In this document: piece after piece, positions 1 to 9,082 of the stretch
Layout of the letters: each line of letters begins with the position of its first letter
Numbering within the stretch: the first letter of the stretch is position 1
Origin: Armatimonadota bacterium
Lineage (GTDB): Bacteria > Armatimonadota > UBA10988
Assembly (NCBI GenBank): GCA_016235455.1
Contig: JACRKZ010000032.1
Span: 1-64,000 of the forward strand
Length of the DNA: 64,000 bases
Direction of reading: 5' to 3'
Translations under genes and position numbers: made by a program
The notes under the pieces: model-generated
The model's database searches: none
What the model was told of the DNA's origin: nothing
What the model saw: only the letters and a program-made list of their open reading frames with translations

Positions 1-6
1 CCCCAC

Positions 7-12
7 TACACT
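7..12 (+). promoter_or_regulatory. -10 box TACACT placed for a leaderless start
   Basis: TACACT lies exactly 6 nt before the ATG at 19, so a typical start site would fall on the ATG itself. No ribosome-binding site is present in the visible upstream bases. The -35 position would be outside the window. The same geometry recurs at 9071, 10535 and 32091. Confidence 0.45.
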
Positions 13-18
13 TCGCCC

Positions 19-1224
19 ATGCCGTCACCAACGATCAACCACGAGAAGGCCATTGCCCGCGACTGGGCCCTGCTCAGCGGCCTGACCTTCTGCTTCGCCT
101 GCGGGTTCGCCGTGTACAACGGCATCTTCGCCAACTTCATCCGCGAAGACCTGGGCGTCGGGCCGAGCCAACTCGGCTGGCTGGAGTCACTGCGCGAGGT
201 GCCCGGCCTGCTCACCGCGTTCACCGCCGGCACGCTGGTGGTGCTGGCCGAGACGCGGCTGTCGTTCCTGGCCATCGCGGTCTGCGCGCTGGGCGTGGGC
301 ATCACCGGCTATGCCTGGAACTTCCACTCACTGGTGGCCATCGTCGTGCTGTGGTCGGTGGGTGGGCACATCTGGTTCTCGCTGTCGCCGGCCATCATCA
401 TGACGCTGGGCCAAGGGCAGGATTCGGGTCGCCACCTGGGCCGCATGGGCTCGGTCGGCGCACTCGGCACGCTGCTCACGCTCGGGCTGACCGTCGGCTT
501 CAGCCAGTGGTACAAGACGGCCCATCCCGGTGGGCACATGCCCTACCGCACGCTGTTCCTCATCGCCGGCGGAATGATGTTCGTCGGCGCGCTGCTGGCT
601 CTGCGCATCTCGCATCGCGCCTGCACCCAGGGCGAACGCGAGCGGCTGGTATGGCGCGGCGAGTACCGCCTGTACTACCTGCTGACCTTCCTCGAAGGCT
701 GTCGGCGGCAGATCTTCACCACGTTCGCCCCGTTCGTGCTGATCGTCGTGTTCCACACGCCCGTGCAGACCATGCTGATGCTGGCCTTTGTCAACGCGGC
801 CGTGTCCATGGTCTGCGCGCCGCTGGTCGGCCGGTGGATCGACCGCTGCGGCGAGCGGTATGCGCTGACGCTCTACAACCTGTGCCTGATCGCGGTGTTC
901 TGCGGCTACGCATGGTTCCTCGACGTGCGCATCCTCTACGGCCTGTTCGTGCTGGACAACCTGCTGTTCAGCTTCGGCCTGGGCATCACGCTGTACCTCA
1001 ACCGCATCGTCCGGCCCGGCGACCTGACGCCCAGCCTGGCCATGGGCACCACCATGAACCATGTCGCCGCCGTGCTCGTGCCGGTCACCGGCGGGATCCT
1101 GTGGAAGACCATGGACAACTACCGCATCCCGTTCTGGATCGGCATCGCTGTGGTCATCTGGTCGCTGCTGGCCGTGCGGCGGCTGCCGGGCGGCGAGATC
1201 ACCGGCCCAGTTGGCGAGCGATGA
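19..1224 (+). CDS. MFS transporter
   Basis: A 401-aa polytopic inner-membrane protein of the major facilitator superfamily, predicted to move a small solute across the cytoplasmic membrane; the substrate cannot be read. About 12 hydrophobic segments are visible, split by a charged central loop (around residues 195-215). The first ATG is used because TACACT ends 6 nt upstream and there is no room for a leader. Its 3' end overlaps the convergent DJ-1/PfpI gene by 26 bp, so the two are not an operon. With no sugar-specific motif and no dedicated neighbour, sugar uptake is only a guess based on the saccharolytic gene content of the window. Confidence 0.85.
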   Translation: MPSPTINHEKAIARDWALLSGLTFCFACGFAVYNGIFANFIREDLGVGPSQLGWLESLREVPGLLTAFTAGTLVVLAETRLSFLAIAVCALGVGITGYAWNFHSLVAIVVLWSVGGHIWFSLSPAIIMTLGQGQDSGRHLGRMGSVGALGTLLTLGLTVGFSQWYKTAHPGGHMPYRTLFLIAGGMMFVGALLALRISHRACTQGERERLVWRGEYRLYYLLTFLEGCRRQIFTTFAPFVLIVVFHTPVQTMLMLAFVNAAVSMVCAPLVGRWIDRCGERYALTLYNLCLIAVFCGYAWFLDVRILYGLFVLDNLLFSFGLGITLYLNRIVRPGDLTPSLAMGTTMNHVAAVLVPVTGGILWKTMDNYRIPFWIGIAVVIWSLLAVRRLPGGEITGPVGER

Positions 1225-2445
1225 CCCGACCAAACTCACGCGCCGAGTCGTAGTTCTCGGCGGTGATGATCCGGCCGTCCACCACCACGTCGTCGTCGGC
1301 GATGGCCGGGTTGCCCATCGAGCGGCCTCGCACCATCGTCGCGCCGGCCAGGCGCTCCACCTGCATGCGCACCGTGGCCTGGTTGTCCGCATAGTGTGTG
1401 CCTTGGTAGGTGGAGCCGGGCGATCCGCCGTCGTAGGCCGAGACGGTCCGGCCCGCAATGGGACTGCGGCCATCGACCCGCGCCCAGGCCAGCACAGTCA
1501 CGCCGTGGCAGATGGCGGCCAGCACCTTGTCGCCGCGTACCGCCTCCTCGACCAGCCGACCGGCCGCTTGGCGCACCGCTGCCGGGACGTTGAAGGCGGG
1601 GTTGTCGAACACGCCGGTATAGGTAGGCTCATACATCACCGCGCCCCACCCGCCCACGAAGCCGACGGCGTCGTAGTCGGCCATGCGCGCGTCGGTGATG
1701 GCCAGGTCGGGCATCACCAACCCGCCGTCGGCGCCCTGGCCGGAGTTGGCATGCGGGCGGCAGGTGTCACGCCGTGCCGCGGCCACCGTCACCGTGACGC
1801 CGGCCTCCTCCAGCGAGCGCCGCGTATCGCCATACTCGCGGTAGTAGAAGTCCTGGTTGGCGATAACCAGCAGCACGCGCCGAGCGGCGGTCGGTGCCGT
1901 GGTCGGCGTCGCCGCGAGGGCCGCGGCGCGTGGCAGGCCGTTGACGATGGCCTGCACCAGTGCGGCCGGCGAGTTCCAGTCCCGGCCGGTGACCAGCCCC
2001 ACCTCGCTGACGGCGGGCTGATCGACGATGGTGGCGCCCGCGGCGGTGACCCCACGACGAGCTTGCCCAGCGCCGCCGACGCGCCGACCAGGGCCCGCGC
2101 GGCACGGTTGAACGGCGTGTCGGTGGTCAGGTCCAGCAACCCTAGTCCAGTCGCGCCAAGCACCACCACGCCGTCGAACTGGTCGTAGGCCAGGTCGGCA
2201 ATGGCCACGTCGGGCGTCACCGACGTACCGCCACCTTGGGGGTCGGGCTGGCACGGGTCAGTGGTCAACGCAGCCACGGTCACCTTGACGCCGGAGGCTT
2301 CGAGCAAGCGTCGGACCGGCGCGTACTCGGCGTGCCAGAAGTCGCGCGCGGTGAGCACCAGCACGACCCGCGACGGCGGCGCCGGCTGGGCGCTGACGGC
2401 GCCCAGGCCGATGAGGATGACGGCCAGGTGGCAGGCGTAACGCAT
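1199..2445 (-). pseudogene. Tandem double-domain DJ-1/PfpI protein, interrupted by a frameshift
   Basis: Two DJ-1/PfpI-type Rossmann domains lie head to tail. The first begins at the ATG at 2445 with a signal peptide (MRYACHLAVILIGLGAVSAQ) and reads to about 2048, where the frame breaks. The second continues in another frame to 1199 and carries the nucleophile elbow LAAICHG with the family cysteine. The break sits in a run of four G on the coding strand (GTGGGGTC); one more G restores LVVGVTAAGATIVDQP and a reading frame of about 415 codons. The first domain shows no equivalent cysteine, so it would be non-catalytic. Exported DJ-1-like tandems are unusual. It may be a real pseudogene or a one-base assembly error. 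It converges on the MFS gene with a 26-bp overlap. Confidence 0.8.
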
Positions 2446-2537
2446 CGGTAGCTCCTCGTAGCGAGCATTGTGTGGCGCGACGGGCGGCGAGGCAGGATCG
2501 CCGCGGCAGAGAGCGAAGCGGCCAACGGGAGACCACG

Positions 2538-3692
2538 ATGCGCCTATTGCTCGCCGTGTTGGCCGTCCTGCCCCTGTCCGCCGCCGAACTGGCCGTCAGC
2601 ACCACGCCCCAGCTCACCGCGGCCATCGCGCGCGCCCAGCCAGGCGACGAGATCGTGCTCGCGCCGGGCGACTATGAGCCTGGTGTGCGCGCGGCCGGGC
2701 TGCGCGGCACCGAGGGCCAGCCGATCACGCTGCGCGGCCGCGACCAGGCTCGTCCTCCGCTGTTTCGCGGCGGTAGCGTGGCCCTCCATCTCAGCGATCC
2801 GGCGTGGGTCACGCTGCAGGATATCGCCGTGGAGTCCATGCGCGACGGCGGGCTCAACATCGACGACGGCGGCAGCGCCGACACCCCGGCCCACCATGTC
2901 ACGCTGCGCCGCGTCACCGTGCGCGATGTCGGCCCCACGGGCAACCGCGACGGCATCAAGCTGTCGGGAATCGACGACTTCACGGTCGAAGGCTGCCTTG
3001 TGGAGCGCTGGGGCAACAGCGGCTCGGCCATCGACATGGTCGGCTGCCACCGCGGGCTCATCGTCGGCTGCACCTTCCGCGAGGGGGCCAGCCCCAATGC
3101 CAGCGGTGTGCAGGCCAAGGGCGGCTCGGCCGACGTGACCATTCGCGCCTGCCTCTTCCAGCAGGCTGGCGGGCGGCCAGTCAACCTGGGCGGATCCACC
3201 GGGCCGGCCTTCTTCCGGCCAGCGGATGCCCCCCACGAGGCCAAGAACCTGACGGTCGAGGGCTGCCTGTTCCTCGGTGGGTTCGCGCCGCTCTGCTTCG
3301 TCGGCGTCGATGGCGCGGTGGTGCGCTGCAACACCATCGTCGACCCGGGCCGCTGGGCGCTGCGCATCCTTCAGGAGTCGACCGACCCACGGTTCACCAA
3401 GTGCCGCGCTGGCCGCGTGACCGACAACATCATCGTCTTCCACGCCGCGCAATGGGCGTCGGGCGGGGTCAACATCGGCGGCGGCACCGAGCCGGGCAGC
3501 TTCGTCTTCGAACGCAACCTGTGGTACTGCGTCGACCGCCCCGCGGCCAGCCGGCCGAGTCTGCCGTCAACCGAGACCGATGGCGTCTATGGCCAGGACC
3601 CGCGATTCCGCGACGCGGAGCAGGGCGACTACCGCGTGGCCGACGACGGGCCGGGCCAGGGCAAGGGCTTCGAGGCGCTGCCTGCACGCTGA
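2538..3692 (+). CDS. Secreted right-handed beta-helix protein (PL6/NosD-like)
   Basis: 384 aa with a clear Sec signal peptide (MRLLLAVLAVLPLSAAELA). The mature start has LTAAIARAQPGDEIVLAPG, the typical opening of PL6 chondroitinase/alginate-lyase-like and NosD-type parallel beta-helices. Repeating short strands with G-N/D turns (for example IVGCTF, IRACLF, VEGCLF) run through the rest of the protein. The ATG at 2538 was chosen for the signal peptide and the GGGAG stretch about 6-10 nt upstream; an in-frame start at 2472 would add an unlikely arginine-rich leader. Likely a polysaccharide lyase or binding protein outside the cytoplasm. I could not identify PL6 Ca2+/Lys-Arg catalytic residues with confidence. 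It is transcribed divergently from the DJ-1 gene. Confidence 0.75.
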   Translation: MRLLLAVLAVLPLSAAELAVSTTPQLTAAIARAQPGDEIVLAPGDYEPGVRAAGLRGTEGQPITLRGRDQARPPLFRGGSVALHLSDPAWVTLQDIAVESMRDGGLNIDDGGSADTPAHHVTLRRVTVRDVGPTGNRDGIKLSGIDDFTVEGCLVERWGNSGSAIDMVGCHRGLIVGCTFREGASPNASGVQAKGGSADVTIRACLFQQAGGRPVNLGGSTGPAFFRPADAPHEAKNLTVEGCLFLGGFAPLCFVGVDGAVVRCNTIVDPGRWALRILQESTDPRFTKCRAGRVTDNIIVFHAAQWASGGVNIGGGTEPGSFVFERNLWYCVDRPAASRPSLPSTETDGVYGQDPRFRDAEQGDYRVADDGPGQGKGFEALPAR

Positions 3693-3717
3693 GACACCGC
3701 GTGCGACACACCCGATG

Positions 3718-3747
3718 GTGCTGCGTGCCCCATACACGGCGTAGCAC
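3718..3747 (+). terminator. Weak hairpin after the beta-helix gene
   Basis: GTGCTGCG (3718-3725) can pair with CGTAGCAC (3740-3747), with one G-U pair, followed by an A-rich stretch rather than a T run. It sits 26 nt after the stop codon. A terminator role is inferred only from position. Confidence 0.3.
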
Positions 3748-3917
3748 AAAGAACGCAGACAGACTGGCAGGTGACGCTGCCGCCGAACAGCATACTCGAC
3801 GCCTGGCAGATCGATCTTGGGCGGTCTGGCCGGCGACGCCTCGCCTGGGAGGGCGGACCTCCAGGTCTGCATTGCCCGACGGAAGCTCGTGAGATGCGTA
3901 CCAGGAGGGCGATCGCG

Positions 3918-6626
3918 ATGTGCAGGTGGACGAGGCTATGTGCCGTGATCCTGCTGGCCAGCGCCCGGCTGGCCGCCGCGCCGGCCGAGCCGGCGTCGGT
4001 CTCCGACACGCTGGTCGCGCAAGGCCTGGCCGACACCAGCGGCTGCGAGTACCGCTTCGTCGACGGCGGCGGCCGGCGCTATCAGGCCTGGGTGCCACCC
4101 ACCGGCTCCGGCCCGCTGCGCGCCATCGGCTGGGATGGCGTGGCCCGGCCGGTCGATGCCGTGCTCGGCGCGTCGCCACTCGTGGCCGACGCGGAGTACC
4201 TGGAAGCGGCCGCGGGCGAGCTGCCGACGTTCGACCTGGACGATGCAGAGCTCGGCCCGTGGCGCATCGTCGACCCGCGGGAGCCGCTCGACGTGCCGCA
4301 CTCCCCGCTGGCGGCGTGCCTCTTGTGGCGGGCTGGCCGGCCCGTGGAGGCCAACCGCGCCTGGGCCGCGTGGCAGGCCGGAGCATTCCAGCCCGCGAGC
4401 ATCGCGCCGCCGCCGACCGACGGCTACCTGACCGCGGCTCAGAGCTGGATCAGCGCGCTCTACCGCCGCGCCACCGACTGCCACGCGCGCGCCGACGACG
4501 CCGAGGCACTCGCCGCGCTGCGACTGCTGACGCGGGCCATGCCGCTGGTCGAGGCCGAAGCCAAGCGGCGCGGCCTGCGCCTTCCGGCCGCAGCGTTTGG
4601 GCTGCCCGTAGTCCGCGGCTACCTCGACGATCTGCCCGATGCGCCGGCCCTGCTGGCTGACCAGGAACGCCGCCTCCTGCCCGCGGCGGCGCCCGCCGAC
4701 CCCATTGAGGCACTCATCGCCGGCCTCGATGAGCTGACGCCGGACCGCGCCTGGCCCGACGATCCGGCGCGGCTCGGCGCGGGACCCGAGGCGCTCATGG
4801 CGCAGGGCACGGCCGCCGTGGAGCCGCTGCTCCGCTGCCTGGCCGACGACCAGCGGCTGACCCGCGGGTTCACGGTCAACTCACGGTTCCGCGGCCACCA
4901 GTACCCCGTGCCGGTCTGGTCGGTGGCCCATCGCCTGTTGGCGGCCATTCTCGACACCACCTTCGGCGAGCGCACCGGCGCGGGGCCGGAGGCCCGCGCG
5001 GCGCTGACCGAGCGCGCCACGACCTTCTGGCGCAAGTACGGCGGCCTGCCGCTGAGCGAACGCTGGTACCGCATCCTGGCCGACGACGCCGATCGTGCCG
5101 GCTGGCTGGAGGCGGCGGATCGCCTCACCCGCCGCGACGACCACGGCCGACTGGCCGGCGAGCCGCTGCGCGGCAAGCGCGGGCCGTCGGTGGCCGACCT
5201 GTTGACCCGCCGTATGCGCGAGTGCGCGCTGGGCGCGCGCACGCCCGACTGGAACGATCCGGCCGGCTACGGCTACCTGCTGGCGCTGGCGCTGGGCACC
5301 TGGCAGGGACCGGCCAGCCTGCCCGAACTGCGCTGGATGAGCAGCCGGCTGGCCGTCGTTGGCGGCTCGCCGGACAACCCGACCTACGATCTCCGCCTGG
5401 TGACGCTGTGCGAGAGGCGCGCCGCGCTCGGTGACGCGACCGCGCTGCCGGAGTACGCGAGCTGGGTCCAGCGCGTGGGCGTCCTGGCACAATGCCCCGT
5501 GCAGGCGTTCGAGCTGTTCTGGCGCCATCCCGACCACCCGGCGCTGGCCACCGCGTCGCGGCGGCTGTTCGAGGAGGCCAAGTCGCCCTGGAACCCGGCC
5601 ACGCAGCCGGCGCGTTGGCTGCTCGCCGCGCGCGACCCTGGCCAGGCTCCGCTGCTCGCGGTGCCGGCCTGGCGGCGGGGCTGGCTCGCGGCGCTGAGCA
5701 ACCGCGAGCAGAGCGACGGTGGCCGCATCTGCGACCAATTGGCGCACCTGCTGTCGAGCACCTGGGGCCTGCCGCCCTGCGATCTGGACTGGCCGCTCGA
5801 CCGGCGCGACCAGGCCGTGGCCGCCTGTGCCTCGGTCGTGCGCCGCTATGGGCCACGGTTCCGCGGCGTCGAGGTGCCCAACGCCTACCTGACGCGCGCC
5901 TGGCGCGCCGTGCTCGACCTGCCGCGGCTCGAGCGTCCCGCGGAGCAGGCCGATGTCGATGCCGGCCGCGCGGTCTTCGCCCTGGGCCACCAGCGCGCCA
6001 CGCGCGTCGTCGCACTGCCGGCCCAGCCAACCGGCGTGGTCTGGGTGCAGCCCGACGGCGCCGCCGGCCCGGGCCAGGCGCAGCAGGCCGAGGAGCGTCT
6101 GGAACGCGGCGGCTGGCGACGCTACATCGGCTACGTGGGCGAGTTGGGCATGGCCATGGTGCCGGCCGAGCAGATCGAGTACGCCGCACCGCCGAACGAA
6201 CACTGGACCAGCTTGGGCGGTGGCCTCGATGCCCGCCTGCTGGGGCCGGAGCCCGACCAGCCGACCAGCGTGACGCTGTGGCTGCGCAACCGCCGCGCGG
6301 TGCCCCTGCGCACGCACACCGTCTGGCTGCGCCCCACGGCCGAAGGGCTGGCCGGGCTGCGCCAGGGCATCGTGTTGCAGGTGACCGGCCGGCCGAGCAA
6401 CCCGCCGGCGCCGGTGCTGGAAGCACGGCGCGGCTTCCCCGATGCCGGTTGGCTGCGCGATCTGGCGCCGGGCGAGACGCTCAACGCCGGCCGGCTGGAC
6501 CTGCGCCGCGTGTATGGCGAGTTGGCGCCCGGCGTGTACAGCGTGCTGCTCGATGTGTCGGGCGTGACGGGCCGGTCGTTCGGCGCCGACCGGGTTTGGA
6601 CCAGGGTGACCGTGGCCGCACCGTGA
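3918..6626 (+). CDS. Large secreted protein of unknown function
   Basis: 902 aa, family not recognised. The ATG at 3918 is preceded by AGGAGG at 3903-3908 and opens a signal peptide (CRWTRLCAVILLASARLAAAPA); starts at 3771 and 3894 are possible but lack these features. Residues of about 100-700 are helical and rich in Ala, Leu, Arg and Trp with irregular helix-loop periods, as in alpha-solenoid scaffolds. The last 200 residues look beta-rich and Ig-like (alternating hydrophobics, VTLWLRNRRAVPL, PGVYSVLLDVSG). No catalytic motif is visible. It is followed 66 bp later by the Het-C/TPR gene, which has its own promoter. A role at the cell surface is inferred from the signal peptide only. Confidence 0.8.
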   Translation: MCRWTRLCAVILLASARLAAAPAEPASVSDTLVAQGLADTSGCEYRFVDGGGRRYQAWVPPTGSGPLRAIGWDGVARPVDAVLGASPLVADAEYLEAAAGELPTFDLDDAELGPWRIVDPREPLDVPHSPLAACLLWRAGRPVEANRAWAAWQAGAFQPASIAPPPTDGYLTAAQSWISALYRRATDCHARADDAEALAALRLLTRAMPLVEAEAKRRGLRLPAAAFGLPVVRGYLDDLPDAPALLADQERRLLPAAAPADPIEALIAGLDELTPDRAWPDDPARLGAGPEALMAQGTAAVEPLLRCLADDQRLTRGFTVNSRFRGHQYPVPVWSVAHRLLAAILDTTFGERTGAGPEARAALTERATTFWRKYGGLPLSERWYRILADDADRAGWLEAADRLTRRDDHGRLAGEPLRGKRGPSVADLLTRRMRECALGARTPDWNDPAGYGYLLALALGTWQGPASLPELRWMSSRLAVVGGSPDNPTYDLRLVTLCERRAALGDATALPEYASWVQRVGVLAQCPVQAFELFWRHPDHPALATASRRLFEEAKSPWNPATQPARWLLAARDPGQAPLLAVPAWRRGWLAALSNREQSDGGRICDQLAHLLSSTWGLPPCDLDWPLDRRDQAVAACASVVRRYGPRFRGVEVPNAYLTRAWRAVLDLPRLERPAEQADVDAGRAVFALGHQRATRVVALPAQPTGVVWVQPDGAAGPGQAQQAEERLERGGWRRYIGYVGELGMAMVPAEQIEYAAPPNEHWTSLGGGLDARLLGPEPDQPTSVTLWLRNRRAVPLRTHTVWLRPTAEGLAGLRQGIVLQVTGRPSNPPAPVLEARRGFPDAGWLRDLAPGETLNAGRLDLRRVYGELAPGVYSVLLDVSGVTGRSFGADRVWTRVTVAAP

Positions 6627-6633
6627 GCCCCGC

Positions 6634-6663
6634 TTGACGGCGCACGTCAGCGGAGTCTACAGT
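6634..6663 (+). promoter_or_regulatory. Sigma-70-type promoter of the Het-C/TPR gene
   Basis: TTGACG (6634-6639), 18-nt spacer, TACAGT (6658-6663). The start would be near 6670, giving a leader of about 23 nt that includes an AGGGAG ribosome-binding site ahead of the ATG at 6693. Confidence 0.65.
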
Positions 6664-6692
6664 CGCTGCTGACGTACCCAGGGAGACCAGCC

Positions 6693-9050
6693 ATGGACGT
6701 ACGCTCACGGCGGCCGGCGGTCGCGATGCTCGCGCTGATGGCCTGCGCGGCTTGCGGCCTGGCGTTCCAGTCGTTCGAGTGGTGGGGTGGCGCCCAGCAC
6801 TACCGCCTGCTGCGCGAGGCGCTGGAGCCTTACGGGCTGCCCGAGCCGGCGTTGCTGGCACTGCGTGCCGGCGCAGACAGCCAGGACGGCATCGCCAGTG
6901 AGAAGTTCACCGCTTCGCCCCAGAACCACGCCGACGACAACGAGTTGGCCAAGACCAGGCAGTATGTGGCCGACCAGCTCGGCCGGGCCATGCTGTTCGC
7001 CGAGAAGGCCTGGGCCCGGCCCGATGCCGCGGACAAGCAGAGCGGTGTCTACAAGGTGTTGTTCCGCCTGGGCGAGGCACTGCACACCGCGCAGGACTTC
7101 TACTGCCACTCCAACTACGTCGAATACACGCTGGCCAAGAAGCTGCCGTTCGAGCCCGTCGACTGGGCCAGGATCCCACCCGAGGTGCGCAGCGGGCAGT
7201 TCTACTGGAGCAGCCTCACCGCCAACGAAGGTACGGCCATGTCCGCGCCGCCGGAGTTGCCGGTCGGGGTCGGGCTGGAGAAGGTGCGCGTACCCACCGC
7301 CGAGCTCGACCGGCTGGTCGAGCAGCGGCGCCGGCTCATCGAGCAACTGGGCGGCAAGTACCGCTTCCACAGCGATACCGAGTTCCGGGGCCGGCTGATC
7401 AACGGCAGCTACCAGGCCGCGCTGGACTACGTCACCGACGGGCGCGACCTGCTGCACTACGAACTGGCCAAGGACCACGACGCCTCGCTGCAGGGCCGCG
7501 TGCAGTCGCCGGGCGGCAACACGCTGTTTGCCCTGGCCGGCCGCCTGGCCATGCGCGACACCCAGCGTCAATGGCTGGCCTTCGAGACGCGCCTGCAGAC
7601 CGATGCGGAGCACGCCAGCCATGCGCCTTGGATCCTGGCCGCGCTCAAGGGCCGACCTCGACCCTTGGTCACCATCCAGCAGATCACCGTGCAGTCACCA
7701 GTCAAGCCGGGCGCCTTGCTGTCCGGCTCGGTGCGGCTTGAGGTGAGCGGTCTGACCGGGCTCACGGCCGACCCGACGGCGCCGATCCGGCGAGCCACGC
7801 GGCTCGGCGGCACGCTGGACAAGGGCTTCCAGCGGCGTGACCTGGCGGTGCCGGGCGACGGCGTGATCGACGTGCCGTTGGCGCAACTGGGCCTCAAGGC
7901 ACCCGACGAGGCAGGCCGCTTCACAGTGAAGCTCGAAGCCGCTCTGGAGGGCGACCCGCAGCCCGAGCACACCAGCCTCAAGAGCGCCGAGGCCGAGGCC
8001 CGCACCGACGCCGCCGCGCTGGGCGACCCAGGCTTCCCTTACGTGGACGACTTCTACGGCCCGGGCAAGTGGGTGCAGGGCGAGGACGAAGCACCCACCA
8101 AGCCCGGCGAGGCGCCGATCACCTGGGAAGGCAAGCAGTACGGTCTGGCCAAGTGGAGCCTGACCCCGACCACGTATGCCTACAGCGCGCACGCCAAGAA
8201 CGGCGCCGGCCAGCCCACCGAGGATTTCGAGGCCACCTGGACCTTCGATCGGCCGCCGGCGGTCATTCTGCCGGGCCAGGAGGTGGTGCTGCGCGCCCAT
8301 GGCACGGCCAACTCGGGCAACCGCACGCCCTACTGGTTCATGGGCACCTTCAGCGTCGACGGCATGGGCGACGAGTACCCCAAGCCGACGGTCACCGCCG
8401 GTCTGGTCGGGCTCGATGAGAAACGCCGGATCGGCTGGAATGCCGCGGCCGATTCCGAGTTGCGCTTCCGCATGCCCGGCCGGCGCGGCACCAACGGCTG
8501 GCTGACCATCGACGCCGGCATCCTGTACGACTTCGTCCAGGGCCTGCCGGGCGGGCGCGTCTACTACCTCCACTACCGCTGGCAGAAGCTCGAGCCCGGC
8601 GAGTTGCCGCGCCTGGCCACGACGCCACCGACCACGCCGCCCACCACCACCACGGCGCCGCCGACCAGGCCGCCCGCCGCGACCGAGGCCGACCGCAAGC
8701 AGGCCGCGGAGCACCTGCGGCGCGGGAGCGACCTGGCCGACGACGAGAAGTGGGCCGCCGCCGAAGCCGAGTACCGTGCCGCGGTGAAGCTCGATCCCGC
8801 CATGGACGATGCCTGGTCGGCGCTGGGCGAAGCACTGGGCGAACAACGCCGCTGGGCCGACGCGGTCGGCGCCTACCGTCAGGCGGTGGCTCTGTCGCCG
8901 CAGGACGCTGAGTACCGTGGCGACCTGGCCTGGGCCCTGCTCCGCGCCGGCCGCCGCGCTGACGCGGTCACCGAGGCCCGCGAGGCGCTACGGCTCGGGT
9001 TGAAGGACCATCAGGTGCTCGACGAACTCAAGCTCAAGCGCGCCCCTTGA
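6693..9050 (+). CDS. Secreted Het-C-like (S1-P1/PLC zinc fold) protein with C-terminal TPRs
   Basis: 785 aa with a signal peptide (residues 1 to about 25) followed by FEWWGGAQHYRL. The N-terminal 250 residues carry the Het-C/phospholipase C-type signature LHTAQDFYCHSNYVE near residue 130, with further candidate zinc ligands in QNHADDN. Members of this fold are helical and bind a trinuclear Zn centre; some bacterial relatives hydrolyse phospholipids. The middle part is beta-rich. A Thr/Pro linker (about 642-662) leads to TPR-like helices (about 664-785: AEAEYRAAVKLDP, AVGAYRQAVALSP). The fusion of a Het-C domain to TPRs in an exported protein is unusual. Enzymatic activity is inferred from the fold only. 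Confidence 0.75.
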   Translation: MDVRSRRPAVAMLALMACAACGLAFQSFEWWGGAQHYRLLREALEPYGLPEPALLALRAGADSQDGIASEKFTASPQNHADDNELAKTRQYVADQLGRAMLFAEKAWARPDAADKQSGVYKVLFRLGEALHTAQDFYCHSNYVEYTLAKKLPFEPVDWARIPPEVRSGQFYWSSLTANEGTAMSAPPELPVGVGLEKVRVPTAELDRLVEQRRRLIEQLGGKYRFHSDTEFRGRLINGSYQAALDYVTDGRDLLHYELAKDHDASLQGRVQSPGGNTLFALAGRLAMRDTQRQWLAFETRLQTDAEHASHAPWILAALKGRPRPLVTIQQITVQSPVKPGALLSGSVRLEVSGLTGLTADPTAPIRRATRLGGTLDKGFQRRDLAVPGDGVIDVPLAQLGLKAPDEAGRFTVKLEAALEGDPQPEHTSLKSAEAEARTDAAALGDPGFPYVDDFYGPGKWVQGEDEAPTKPGEAPITWEGKQYGLAKWSLTPTTYAYSAHAKNGAGQPTEDFEATWTFDRPPAVILPGQEVVLRAHGTANSGNRTPYWFMGTFSVDGMGDEYPKPTVTAGLVGLDEKRRIGWNAAADSELRFRMPGRRGTNGWLTIDAGILYDFVQGLPGGRVYYLHYRWQKLEPGELPRLATTPPTTPPTTTTAPPTRPPAATEADRKQAAEHLRRGSDLADDEKWAAAEAEYRAAVKLDPAMDDAWSALGEALGEQRRWADAVGAYRQAVALSPQDAEYRGDLAWALLRAGRRADAVTEAREALRLGLKDHQVLDELKLKRAP

Positions 9051-9076
9051 CCAGGAACGCATGTTTGCACTAGACT
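9047..9076 (+). promoter_or_regulatory. Promoter for a leaderless DUF5131 transcript
   Basis: TTGACC (9047-9052), 18-nt spacer, TAGACT (9071-9076), then 6 nt to the ATG at 9083. The -35 hexamer contains the TGA stop codon of the preceding gene (9048-9050). There is no Shine-Dalgarno sequence between the -10 and the start. Confidence 0.65.
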
Positions 9077-9082
9077 CGACGC

